NCBI GenBank assembly: GCA_028287035.1
Contig: JAQBQL010000053.1
Location: 1 to 32,608 of the forward strand
From: Labilithrix sp.
GTDB taxonomy: Bacteria > Myxococcota > Polyangia > Polyangiales > Polyangiaceae
Direction: 5' to 3'
DNA: 32,608 nucleotides
Shown here: positions 1 to 7,789 of the stretch, piece after piece
Position numbering within the stretch: the stretch's first letter is position 1
How the letters are laid out: each line of letters opens with the position of its first letter
Notes under the pieces: generated by a model
Seen by the model: the letters and a program-made list of their open reading frames with translations, nothing else
Told to the model about the DNA's origin: nothing
The model's database searches: none
Translations under genes and position numbers: made by a program

Positions 1-600
1 GAGCGCCGCCAGCCCGCCGCGTCCGGCCGCCGCGATGGCGCCGAGCGCCGCGCCATCGAGGCCGAACAGGTGATGCCACACCCCGGCGTGCAGCGTGTAC
101 GAGGCCTCCTCGGCGAGCTCGAGGACCAGGGCGTCGGGGAGCGTGAGGGCCGCGCCGTCCCGGGCATTCGGCGGCACCTTCCACGTCGCCTCGCCGGTGC
201 GCCAGCGGGCGCGCGCCCCGCCGCACGAGAAGAGCGGCGCCGCCCGCGCGCTGCCCTGCTGCACGAACGTGACGAGCGGAAAGCCCACCGTGAGCGCGTC
301 CTCCCCCTCGACCGCGAGGACCGCCGCATGCGCCTCGAAGAGCGCCGCAGCGCGCGCCGGGATCGGGGCGAAGCGCCGCGACCTCTCCTCCCCGAGGACG
401 AGGGCGGTCGCGTCATCGGGAGCGTCGCTGAAGAGCCGGAGCGAAAGCGCCGCTCCTTCGCGCGCCGCTCCGCGCAGCACCGGATGAGGCGCGAAGTGCT
501 CGGTGCGCGCCGGCTGCGGAGGCGTGACGCTCGCCTGCTCCCGCGCCATCTCCTCGAGCGCGCGCACGCCGTAGCGCAGCGGATCGAGGGACGGACGCAT
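1..600 (-). CDS. Unknown protein, 5' part only (runs off left edge)
   Basis: The reverse strand is open from an ATG at 600 to the window edge with no stop, giving the first 200 residues of a longer protein (it begins MRPSLDPLRYGVRALEEMAR). The reading is convincing because codons have G/C in third position, the residue composition is normal, and the overlapping frames on both strands give Arg/Ala-rich nonsense. The segment is soluble, with no signal peptide or membrane helix, and alternates hydrophobic stretches such as LTVGFPLVTFV in a beta-rich pattern. I do not recognise the family. A large multidomain enzyme of the helicase/nuclease kind is possible but unsupported. It is divergent from the hemerythrin gene across 125 bp. 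Confidence 0.7.
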   Translation of the reverse strand, partial: MRPSLDPLRYGVRALEEMAREQASVTPPQPARTEHFAPHPVLRGAAREGAALSLRLFSDAPDDATALVLGEERSRRFAPIPARAAALFEAHAAVLAVEGEDALTVGFPLVTFVQQGSARAAPLFSCGGARARWRTGEATWKVPPNARDGAALTLPDALVLELAEEASYTLHAGVWHHLFGLDGAALGAIAAAGRGGLAAL

Positions 601-644
601 CCCGCGGACGCTTACCACGGCGCCGCGGCGCAAGCTCGCGCGGG

Positions 645-668
645 GCCCTGCGCGCCGTGCGGCAGGGC
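645..668. repeat. Inverted repeat between divergent genes
   Basis: GCCCTGC at 645-651 is complementary to GCAGGGC at 662-668, and CGC/GCG inside extends the stem around a 3-nt loop. No T-run follows. It lies in the 125-bp divergent intergenic region upstream of the hemerythrin gene. It could be an operator or just GC-rich chance. Confidence 0.35.
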
Positions 669-725
669 GCGGCGGCCCCTCGCCTGGCAGCCCGCTTGCA
701 CCGGGGACCCACCAAGGAGAAGCAC

Positions 726-1274
726 ATGACCACGATCTACGAGGCCCTTTCGCAGGAACACCGTGAGTTCGAGCGTCTGCTCGACGAGCTGCTCGCGACG
801 TCGAAGGCCGGGGACGACCGGTGGAAGTCGACCCTGGACACGCTGCGGCGTGGCGTGATCGCGCATGCGCACGCCGAGGAGGCGGTCTTCTACAACGCGC
901 TCCGCGAGATGGATGAGGCCAATGGCCTCGTCATGCACAGCTACGGCGAGCATGCGATGGCCGAGACCGAGATGCGCACCCTCGGTGCGGCGAAGCTGAT
1001 CGACACCACGTGGGTCTCGCTCGTCGAGAAGCTCAAGAAGGACCTCACGCACCACATCCAGGAAGAGGAGTCCAAGGTGTTCGACGCAGCGCGGAAGGTG
1101 CTGACCGAGGAGGAGGCCCACCAGATCGGCGCGGCGTTCGTGAAGATGAAGGCCGAGACCGCCAAGGACGGAGACTCCATGATCGCGAGCACCGTCGACC
1201 TCATCGCCAACCTGCTCCCGCCGCGCCTCACCGCGGCCTTCCGCAAGAACCTCGGCACCACGCGCGCGGCCTGA
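726..1274 (+). CDS. Hemerythrin HHE-domain protein
   Basis: This 182-residue soluble protein is a four-helix hemerythrin-like (HHE) domain. The metal-binding pattern is visible in order: H12 in the first helix (SQEHREFERLL), HAHAEEAVFYNAL in the second, HSYGEHAMAETEM in the third and HHIQEEESKVFD in the fourth. These supply the His and Glu/Asp ligands of a di-iron site used for oxygen, NO or iron sensing or buffering. The start at 726 is fixed by an AAGGAGA ribosome site at 714-720. The gene lies 16 bp upstream of the HPF-CSD gene, so the two are probably co-transcribed with the DJ-1 and LigD genes as a stress set. The exact ligand is unknown. Confidence 0.93.
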   Translation: MTTIYEALSQEHREFERLLDELLATSKAGDDRWKSTLDTLRRGVIAHAHAEEAVFYNALREMDEANGLVMHSYGEHAMAETEMRTLGAAKLIDTTWVSLVEKLKKDLTHHIQEEESKVFDAARKVLTEEEAHQIGAAFVKMKAETAKDGDSMIASTVDLIANLLPPRLTAAFRKNLGTTRAA

Positions 1275-1290
1275 ACCGGACGAAGGAACC

Positions 1291-1908
1291 ATGAACGACG
1301 AAATCCAGATCACCTTCCGCGATTTCCCTCATAGCGATGCCATCGAGGCCCGGATCCGCGAGCGCGCCGCGAAGCTCGACGAGCTGTTCGGCAAGATCAC
1401 GTCATGCCGCGTCGTCATCGAGGAGCCGCACCGGCGCCACCAGAACGGGCGGAAGTTCCGCTGCCGGATCGATCTGCTCGTGCCGAATGCCGAGCTCGTC
1501 GCGGAGAATGCCGAGGAGAGCGCCGCGCGCGAGGATCCGTACGCGGCGGTCGACGAGGCCTTCGGGGAGATCGTGCGGCAGCTCGAGGACTACGCGCGTC
1601 GCTCCCGCTGGGACGTGAAGCAGCATGGTGGTACGCCCCACGGGCGCGTCGCCAAGCTGATGCTGGAGCACGCGCCGGGCGAGCGGTACGGGTTCATCGA
1701 GACCCACGACGGCCGCGAGATCTACTTCCACGAGAACTCGGTGCTTCATCACAATTTCCACAAGCTCGAGATCGGCACCGAGGTGCGGTTCGCGGAAGAG
1801 GACGGAGACAAGGGACCTCAGGCCAGCACGGTCGCGGTGACGAAGCGGCAGTCGCACGTCACGACGACGCTCGCCGACGCCGACTCGGTTCCCGAGTCGC
1901 AGCCGTGA
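1291..1908 (+). CDS. HPF/RaiA ribosome-associated protein fused to cold-shock domain
   Basis: Residues 1-115 match the hibernation-promoting factor/RaiA fold (ITFRDFPHSDAIEARIRERAAKLDEL, then a basic RRHQNGRKFRCRI strand). That fold binds the 30S decoding site and stalls or protects resting ribosomes. Residues about 118-190 form a cold-shock/S1-like OB domain with the signature GRVAKL...YGFIE...GREIYFHENSV, which binds single-stranded nucleic acid. The fusion is 205 residues, longer than plain RaiA (about 110) and different from long HPF, which carries a dimerisation tail instead. The stop codon overlaps the GTG start of the next gene. The combination suggests ribosome inactivation coupled to RNA binding under stress; that role is inferred. 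Confidence 0.93.
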   Translation: MNDEIQITFRDFPHSDAIEARIRERAAKLDELFGKITSCRVVIEEPHRRHQNGRKFRCRIDLLVPNAELVAENAEESAAREDPYAAVDEAFGEIVRQLEDYARRSRWDVKQHGGTPHGRVAKLMLEHAPGERYGFIETHDGREIYFHENSVLHHNFHKLEIGTEVRFAEEDGDKGPQASTVAVTKRQSHVTTTLADADSVPESQP

Positions 1909-2651
1909 AGGCGCCGCAGAAGCTCGCGGGCAAGAAGGTCGGAATCCTGGCCGCGGACGGCTTCGAGTACATCGAATATGCCGTCCCGGCCGCCGCGCTC
2001 ACCGCCGCGGGCGCCACCGTCGAGGTGGTGTCGCTGCACGGCGGGCGCATCCGCGGGATGAACCTGACCGAGCCCACGCGCACCGTGGCGGTCGACCGGG
2101 TGCTCGGTGAGCAGGCGGCGCTCTCCTACGACGCGCTGCTGATCATCGGCGGCTTCGTCGGACCGGATCTGCTGCGTCAGAGCCGCGTCGTTCGCGAGCT
2201 CGTGCGCGGCTTCGATCAGGCAGGCAAGCCGATCGCCGTCATCTGCCACGGGCCCTGGGTGCTCATCTCGGCGGGCGTCATGCGCGGTCGCCGCGTCGCG
2301 TCCTGGCCGAGCCTGCGGGACGACGTGGTCAACGCCGGAGGCACGTGGCGCGACGACGAGCTCGTGCGCGACAACAACTGGGTCTCGAGCCGCGGTCCCC
2401 AGGATCTTCCGCGGTTCGTGCCCGCGATGGTGGAGCTCTTCGCGCGCGGCGCGACGTGCCCGATGGAAGGTCCCATGGAAGGAGCGTCGATCAGCGACGT
2501 GTCCTCGCCCCCGCGGGACGAGCCGCCGAAGCTCGCCGTCGCCGCGGCGCGCGCGCTCCCCGGTCCGGGCGCGAGCGCCGCGCTCGGCGCCGCGGCAGCG
2601 ATCGCGCTGGGGAGCCTGGCCCTCCGCCGGGCGGTTCGTTCCGCTCTCTAG
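1905..2651 (+). CDS. DJ-1/PfpI family protein with hydrophobic C-terminal tail
   Basis: The 248-residue product has the class I glutamine amidotransferase-like fold of PfpI/YhbO: KVGILAADGFEYIEYAVP at the start and the nucleophile elbow AVICHGPW with Cys114. Members act as protease-like, deglycase or chaperone-type stress proteins, and the substrate cannot be read from sequence. The GTG start forms a GTGA overlap with the HPF stop, indicating translational coupling. The domain ends near residue 180. A linker follows, then an Ala/Leu stretch (about 222-238) ending in RRAVR, which looks like a single membrane helix with a basic end. That tail is not part of ordinary PfpI proteins and suggests tail anchoring. 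Confidence 0.9.
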   Translation: MKAPQKLAGKKVGILAADGFEYIEYAVPAAALTAAGATVEVVSLHGGRIRGMNLTEPTRTVAVDRVLGEQAALSYDALLIIGGFVGPDLLRQSRVVRELVRGFDQAGKPIAVICHGPWVLISAGVMRGRRVASWPSLRDDVVNAGGTWRDDELVRDNNWVSSRGPQDLPRFVPAMVELFARGATCPMEGPMEGASISDVSSPPRDEPPKLAVAAARALPGPGASAALGAAAAIALGSLALRRAVRSAL

Positions 2652-2660
2652 CGGGCGACC

Positions 2661-4709
2661 ATGGGGCTACGCGAGTACAACGAGAAGCGAAGCTTCACGC
2701 GAACGCCGGAGCCTGCGGGCGAGAAGGCGGCGGCCCGTCCCGCCTCTCACCCGCGGGTGTTCGTCGTCCAGAAGCACGCCGCCTCCCACCTTCATTACGA
2801 CTTCCGGCTCGAGCTCGAGGGCGTCCTGAAGAGCTGGTCGGTGCCGAAGGGCCCGAGCCTCGATCCCGAGGTGCACCGGCTGGCGATGGCGACCGAGGAT
2901 CATCCGATTGCCTATGTCGACTTCGAAGGAGTGATCCCGAAAGGGCAATACGGGGGCGGCACGGTCATCGTGTGGGATGCGGGCACGTGGGCATCGCTCG
3001 ATGCCAATCCGCACCAGGCCTACCGGGCCGGCAAGCTGCACTTCGAGCTGCACGGAAAGAAGCTCACCGGCGCGTTCACCCTCGTCCGCAAGGGCAAGGA
3101 CGATCGCGCCTGGCTCCTCACGAAGAACGCCGACGCGGAGAGCGACCGCGGGAGCGACGTCGTCACCGCACGCCCCGAGAGCGTCGTGACGGGCCGCACC
3201 ATCGAGGAGGTGGCCGCCGCCCGTGACCGCGTGTGGCACTCGAACCGCGGTCACACGTTGCCGGAGCTCGAGATCGAGGCGGCGCGGCAGGCCAAGCCAC
3301 CGCGGTCGGTCGCCCTCGCGGTACCTGTCGTCCGCGAGCGCGTGCCGACCGGCGACGCCTTCCTCCACGAGCTCGATCTCCCCGGCGAACGCATGCAGGC
3401 GTGGTTCACCGCGGGCTCGGTACGGCTCGAGAAGAAGGGGGCCGACCGCACGAGGGATCATCGCGCGATCGTCGAGGCGCTCGAGGAGACGCGCCTCCAG
3501 GACGCCATCCTCGACGGGATCGTGGTCGACCAGACCTACGTGGTCTTCGACCTGCTTCGCCTCGAAGGGAAGGACCTGAGGCCCGCGCCGCTCGAGGCGC
3601 GCAAGCGTGCGCTCGAGACCATCCTGTCCGCTGCGCCGAAGGATCCTCATCTCCACTTCTCGTCGCACGTGGTGGGCTCCGGCAAGGACTACTTCGAGAA
3701 GGCATGCTCGCTCGGCGCCCGCGGCGTGGTCTCGAAGAGGCGCGACGCCCCCCACGGCGCGCGCGGCGCATGGCAGGTGGTGCGCTGCGCGAAGGAAGGC
3801 GAGGGAGCCATCGCGGGCATCGAGATCTCGAACCCCTCGCGCGTGATGTATCCGGCCCGCGGCATCACGAAGTGGGAGGTCGCGCGCTACTACGAGGAGA
3901 TCGGTGAGCACCTCCTTCCGCACGTCGCCGGCCGTCCGCTGACGCTGGTGCGGTGCGGGGCCGGCCTCACCACCGGCCGCATGCGCGAGGACTGCACGTT
4001 CATGAAGCACGGGCGCGTGTGGGGTCCGAAGGCTCTCCGCCGCGTGAACATCCAGGAGAAGACGAAGATCGGCGAATACCTCGTCGCCGACGACCTCGCC
4101 GGGATCATCGCGCTCGTCCAGATGGACGTTCTCGAGATCCATACCTGGAACTCCCTCGCCGATCGCGCCGACCTCTCGAACCGCGTCGTGTTCGACCTCG
4201 ACCCGGGCCCCCACGTGAGCTGGAGCACCATCGTCCGCGCGGCCGGTGCGGTGCGCGCCCGGCTCACCGAGCTCGGGCTCGCCTGCTGGGTGAAGACGAC
4301 GGGCGGCAACGGGCTCCACGTCGTCGTGCCCGTCGCGCCCGCCCCGTGGGAGAAGTGCCTGGCCTTCGCGCGGCTCGTCTCGCGCAGCCTCGTGAAGGAC
4401 GACCCGAAGACGTTCACGACGTCGATCGTCAAGACCGGACGGACGCGCAAGATCTATCTCGACGATCTGCGGAACAATCGCGGCAATACTTCGGTATCGG
4501 CATACTCCACGAGAGCGCGGCCCGAGGGGCCGGTGAGCGTGCCGGTGACGTGGGACGAGCTCGGGGACACGCGCCCGACCTTCGACATGGAGACGGTGCG
4601 CCAGCGCCTCCGCACGCTGCGCGAGGACCCGTGGAAGGACTACTTCGCGTGCGAGCAGCGCCTCCCTGGCGAGCCGCCGGTCACGCGGGCTCGGCGGCGC
4701 AAGCCCTGA
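2661..4709 (+). CDS. ligD: LigD-like repair protein: phosphoesterase + dead ligase relic + polymerase
   Basis: A 682-residue relative of DNA ligase D of bacterial end joining. Residues 1-150 are the 3'-phosphoesterase domain with the known active-site set in place (H39, H45, D47, R49, H81, Y85). Residues 385-680 are the primase-polymerase domain (GIEISNPSRVMYP start), with catalytic Asp pair D512/D514 in FDLDPG and D601 in the LDDLRN motif. Between them lies a shortened ligase adenylation domain without its catalytic residues. KxDG has become DLPG at 239-242, DGE has become DGI at 285-287, motif IV EG has become R354-G, and WxKxK has become WQVVR. No OB domain is visible. The protein should trim and extend ends but cannot seal them. 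No Ku gene is in the window. Confidence 0.93.
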   Translation: MGLREYNEKRSFTRTPEPAGEKAAARPASHPRVFVVQKHAASHLHYDFRLELEGVLKSWSVPKGPSLDPEVHRLAMATEDHPIAYVDFEGVIPKGQYGGGTVIVWDAGTWASLDANPHQAYRAGKLHFELHGKKLTGAFTLVRKGKDDRAWLLTKNADAESDRGSDVVTARPESVVTGRTIEEVAAARDRVWHSNRGHTLPELEIEAARQAKPPRSVALAVPVVRERVPTGDAFLHELDLPGERMQAWFTAGSVRLEKKGADRTRDHRAIVEALEETRLQDAILDGIVVDQTYVVFDLLRLEGKDLRPAPLEARKRALETILSAAPKDPHLHFSSHVVGSGKDYFEKACSLGARGVVSKRRDAPHGARGAWQVVRCAKEGEGAIAGIEISNPSRVMYPARGITKWEVARYYEEIGEHLLPHVAGRPLTLVRCGAGLTTGRMREDCTFMKHGRVWGPKALRRVNIQEKTKIGEYLVADDLAGIIALVQMDVLEIHTWNSLADRADLSNRVVFDLDPGPHVSWSTIVRAAGAVRARLTELGLACWVKTTGGNGLHVVVPVAPAPWEKCLAFARLVSRSLVKDDPKTFTTSIVKTGRTRKIYLDDLRNNRGNTSVSAYSTRARPEGPVSVPVTWDELGDTRPTFDMETVRQRLRTLREDPWKDYFACEQRLPGEPPVTRARRRKP

Positions 4710-5637
4710 AGGCCGCCGCGAGCGCCGCGGCGTCGAGCCCGAATCCCACCACCACCAGGCGGCTCGTGCGCGGGACGGCGCCCCAGGGCTCGCCGAAGGT
4801 CACCTCGACCGAGTCGGCGACGCCCTGCACGATCATGCGTTCGGCCATGCCGCGGACGGCGAGAATCCCCTTCGTGCGGAAGATGCGTCCCGCGACGCGC
4901 GCGAGCTCGTCCTCCATGAAATCCGCGAGCCGATCGGCGTCGACGTCCCCGTCATGCGCGAGTGCGACCGACTCGTAGACGTGGGAGGTGCGTGCCGGGG
5001 GCGCCGCGTGCATCACCGGGAGATCCGAGCGACGGGCCGCGAGCAGCCCGTCGAGCGACGTGGCTGGCGGTGCGCGCACCACCCCTCGCTCGGCCCGCGC
5101 CACGAGGGCCGCGCCGTTACGTCGGGCGACGATGCGCGACGCGTGCTCCAGCATCGCCGGGGTGCATGCGTCGGCACGCGAGAGCACCACCACGTCGGCG
5201 TAGCCGAGCTGCTCGTACGCGAGGTCGTGGTCGGCGAGCTCCTCGATCCGTACCGCGTCCACGACGGTGATGACGCCGTCCAGGAGGAACGCTCCGGTTC
5301 CCGCGCCCGCGCCGATGGCACGGAGCACGCCCGCCGGAGACGCAGCTCCGGAGGTCTCCACGAGCACGCGCCGCGGAACGACCGGAGCGGCGGCGATGCC
5401 GGCGAGCGCCCGCACGAGCTCGGCCTGGGTCGTACAGCACACGCACCCGCCGGTGATCTCGACGAGCACCTGGGCTCGCGCCCCGAGGAGCTCGCCGTCG
5501 ATGCCGACGTCACCATGCTCGTTCACGATGACGGCGACGTCACCCCGCCGCTCGCGCCCGAGCCATTCGTTCACGAGCGTCGTCTTGCCGGCGCCCAGAA
5601 ACCCCGTCACGACGGTCACCGGGATGGCTGCGGACAC
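4681..5637 (-). CDS. COG0523 (CobW/P47K) GTP-binding metallochaperone
   Basis: A 318-residue G3E-family GTPase. The Walker A is TGFLGAGKTT (G12-T20), followed by the metal-binding GGCVCC motif (C65, C67, C68), the VVDA motif near 126 and a C-terminal CobW domain ending in GFGLDAAAL. Family members deliver Zn, Co or other metals to target proteins; the target here is unknown. The guanine-recognition motif, normally NKxD, reads SRAD at 153-156. The gene overlaps the end of ligD by 29 nt, tail to tail. The GTG start at 5637 fits the usual distance to the P-loop. A purine-rich GGAAG lies directly before it, which is closer than ideal, so the start is moderately sure. Confidence 0.9.
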   Translation of the reverse strand: MSAAIPVTVVTGFLGAGKTTLVNEWLGRERRGDVAVIVNEHGDVGIDGELLGARAQVLVEITGGCVCCTTQAELVRALAGIAAAPVVPRRVLVETSGAASPAGVLRAIGAGAGTGAFLLDGVITVVDAVRIEELADHDLAYEQLGYADVVVLSRADACTPAMLEHASRIVARRNGAALVARAERGVVRAPPATSLDGLLAARRSDLPVMHAAPPARTSHVYESVALAHDGDVDADRLADFMEDELARVAGRIFRTKGILAVRGMAERMIVQGVADSVEVTFGEPWGAVPRTSRLVVVGFGLDAAALAAAFRACAAEPA

Positions 5638-5780
5638 CTTCCGAGTGTGCCCGCGCTGGTGCGCGTCGTCGAGCGCACCGCGCGAACGAACCCAGTGAAC
5701 GCCGCTTCACGCCCCGTCCGGCTCGGCCAGCAGGTGCGGGAGCGCACGCGGGTCACAATTGTCCCGGCCGCGGGGCGGGG

Positions 5781-6476
5781 TCAGGTCACGGCGGCCTCCC
5801 ACTCGGCCGCTCCGCATCGCTCGCACTTCTCCTTCTCGGGCGGCTTGCCGCCCTTCGCGTCGGCCAGCGCGCCGCACCGGCGGCATGCCGCCTTGTCGCG
5901 CGCACGCTCCTGATCCCGGGCGAGCTCCTCGTCCCACGTGGGGACGAGCGACAGCCCGGGGCGAGGGTCGGGCGCCTTCGCGATGGTGAACGCGCCGTTG
6001 ATCTCGAGGTAGACGCGGTCGACCGCTCCGAGGTTCTCGACTCCGGCCTCGCGCAGCGCGGAGAGGACGCGCTGCCGGGAGAGCGACGTCTTGCGGAGCG
6101 CATCCCAGCATATGACGCCATCCTCCACGAGCGTCGTCACGGCGCCCTGGGTGAGGCGCTCGAACCGGCCGTGGCGCTGCGAGATGTGCGCCAGGAGACG
6201 CTGCAGCGCGACGACCACCCCGACGATGATGAGGGACGGGAGAATGCCATTCCGCGGGTCTTGCATCGCCGGGCCCATCGCGCCGGCCAGCGACACGATG
6301 GACGCGAGCTCGTTGCGCGTCGTCTGCGTCGCCATGCGCTTTCCCATGAGGCGCATGGCAACGAGCAGGACGACGTAGAGAATGGCGATACGGACGACGA
6401 CCTCGACCGCGAAGACCCACGGCACGTCGCCGACGAAGATCCTCCGGAAGTCGGTCAGGCGCTGCGGCTCCGTCAA
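5781..6476 (-). CDS. DUF421 (YetF-like) membrane protein with zinc ribbon, copy B
   Basis: A 231-residue DUF421 protein. Two to three hydrophobic helices come first (AVEVVVRIAILYVVLLVAMRL, then GILPSLIIVGVVVAL), followed by the soluble DUF421 core with LVEDGV and LREAGVENLGAVDRVYLE. The last 35 residues carry CRRCG...CERCG, a four-Cys zinc-ribbon pattern. The TTG start at 6476 is set by AAGGAGG seven bases upstream and by a TTGA overlap with the stop of the preceding paralogue. It also makes the N-terminus align with that paralogue. DUF421 function is poorly known; Bacillus relatives affect spore germination and the membrane. It runs in the same operon as copy A. Confidence 0.88.
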   Translation of the reverse strand: MTEPQRLTDFRRIFVGDVPWVFAVEVVVRIAILYVVLLVAMRLMGKRMATQTTRNELASIVSLAGAMGPAMQDPRNGILPSLIIVGVVVALQRLLAHISQRHGRFERLTQGAVTTLVEDGVICWDALRKTSLSRQRVLSALREAGVENLGAVDRVYLEINGAFTIAKAPDPRPGLSLVPTWDEELARDQERARDKAACRRCGALADAKGGKPPEKEKCERCGAAEWEAAVT

Positions 6477-7183
6477 CGGTCGTCCTCCTTGGCGCCGATC
6501 GCGACCGCGTCGGTCCAGCTGTCGTCCTGGTGGCATCGCGGGCAGGGTCCCTGTGCGCTGGCTCGCTCGGAGACGTAGCCGCAGCACCGGCACGCGGAAC
6601 GTCCCGCGACCTGGCAGTGGCCGACCGCCACCTGATCGGGCTCGGGGAAGAGTGACAGACCGGCCCGCGGCGGGTCGGCCTCGAAGATGCCGAACGCGCC
6701 GGCACCCTCGTGATAGACGCGCTTCAGCTGGCCAAGGTGGAAGAAGCCCTTGCTCCGTAGCTCCGAGAAGAGCGCGTTGCGTGACAGGCCGGCGCCCGCG
6801 AGCGCGTCCGGCACGAGCAGCCCGTCCTTCACGAGGAGCGTGGTGTCACCCTGGGCGAGGATCTCGAACCGCTCCGATGCGACGCCGAGGCGTCCCACGC
6901 CGCGCAAGAAGAGCAGCGCGCACACGAGCAGGAGGCACCCGATGAGGATCCCGCGCGTCGGGATCACCATCGGGGCGGACACGATGCCGCCGAGCGAGAT
7001 CATGACGACCATCTCGAGAGAGGTCAGCTGGCCGCTCAGGCGTTTGCCGAGAACCCGAAGGGCGACGAGCAGCGCGACATAGAGGACGAGCCCGCGCACG
7101 GCGACCTCGACGGTGAACGACCACGGCGACTCGCCGAGCAGGATCCGCTTCCAGTCGGTCAGGTGAACGTCTTGCGGCTTCAC
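6473..7183 (-). CDS. DUF421 (YetF-like) membrane protein with zinc ribbon, copy A
   Basis: A 236-residue paralogue of the next gene with the same plan. It has a short N-terminal amphipathic part (LTDWKRILLGESPWSF), membrane helices (VRGLVLYVALLVALRVL; ILIGCLLLVCALLFL), the DUF421 soluble core (LVKDGLLVPDAL; ELRSKGFFHLGQLKRVYHE) and a C-terminal CRCCG...CPRC zinc-ribbon pattern. The GTG at 7183 is chosen because it aligns with the TTG start of copy B and keeps clear of the divergent gene at 7254. The frame stays open further upstream, so a longer form cannot be excluded. No strong ribosome site is seen. Its stop overlaps the start of copy B, so the two are co-translated. Confidence 0.85.
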   Translation of the reverse strand: MKPQDVHLTDWKRILLGESPWSFTVEVAVRGLVLYVALLVALRVLGKRLSGQLTSLEMVVMISLGGIVSAPMVIPTRGILIGCLLLVCALLFLRGVGRLGVASERFEILAQGDTTLLVKDGLLVPDALAGAGLSRNALFSELRSKGFFHLGQLKRVYHEGAGAFGIFEADPPRAGLSLFPEPDQVAVGHCQVAGRSACRCCGYVSERASAQGPCPRCHQDDSWTDAVAIGAKEDDR

Positions 7184-7253
7184 GGCCCGACCGGATGCAA
7201 GAGCCGTACACCGCGCCCGGTGCGGAGGGCACGTCGCTTGCTCGGCCTCGGCC

Positions 7254-7787
7254 ATGGCAAAATCGAACACGACCACGGACCACGAGGAGATCAGGAAGTG
7301 GGTGGAGGACCGCGGCGGCCGGCCGGCCCACGTGAAGAGGACCGGCAAGGCCGGCGACCTCGGGATCCTCCGCATCGACTATCCGGGCTTCAGCGGCGAG
7401 GACACGCTCGAGGAGGTCGACTGGGACGACTGGTTCCAGATGTTCGAGGAAAATAACCTCGCGTTCGTCTACGACACCGGCAAGAAGAGCCGCTTCTCGA
7501 AGCTCGTGACCCGGCCGAAGGGAAGCGCGGGCGGCGGCGGCCGCAGCGCGAAGAAGAGCTCTGCCAAGAAGAAGAGCGCCGCGAAGAAGAGCGGCGCGGG
7601 CAGGAAGACGAGCACCGCGAAGAAGACGGCTGGAAAGAAGACCGCGGCGTCGAGGAGCGGCGGGGCCAGCAAGAAGACCGCCGCCAAGAAGACGACTGCC
7701 AAGAAGACGACTGCCAAGAGGACGCCGGCGAAGAAGAGGACGGCGACCACGAAGAACAGCGCAGCCCGCAAGTCCTCGGGACGTTGA
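7254..7787 (+). CDS. Small conserved domain with histone H1-like Lys/Ala tail
   Basis: Residues 1-85 form a compact acidic domain (DHEEIRKWVEDRGGRPAHVK...ILRIDYPGFSGEDTLEEVDWDDWFQMF...SRFSKL). From memory it resembles small bacterial proteins that databases often mislabel as 1,4-alpha-glucan branching enzyme; no glycosyl-hydrolase residues are present. Residues 90-177 are a low-complexity tail of AKK, TAKKT and SAKK repeats, very like eukaryotic histone H1 tails and myxobacterial or chlamydial H1-like proteins. The tail should be unfolded and bind DNA or RNA non-specifically. The tandem AKKTT units at about 7681-7720 are direct DNA repeats that could change length by slippage. The gene overlaps or abuts the hydrolase gene that follows. 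Confidence 0.85.
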   Translation: MAKSNTTTDHEEIRKWVEDRGGRPAHVKRTGKAGDLGILRIDYPGFSGEDTLEEVDWDDWFQMFEENNLAFVYDTGKKSRFSKLVTRPKGSAGGGGRSAKKSSAKKKSAAKKSGAGRKTSTAKKTAGKKTAASRSGGASKKTAAKKTTAKKTTAKRTPAKKRTATTKNSAARKSSGR

Positions 7788-7789
7788 CC

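Noticed and set aside
645..668. Rho-independent terminator between the first two genes
   Set aside because: The hairpin has no T-run on either side and lies between divergent starts.
2667..4319. A 550-codon minus-strand open frame opposite ligD
   Set aside because: The composition is abnormal and it lies fully inside a gene with clear domain motifs.
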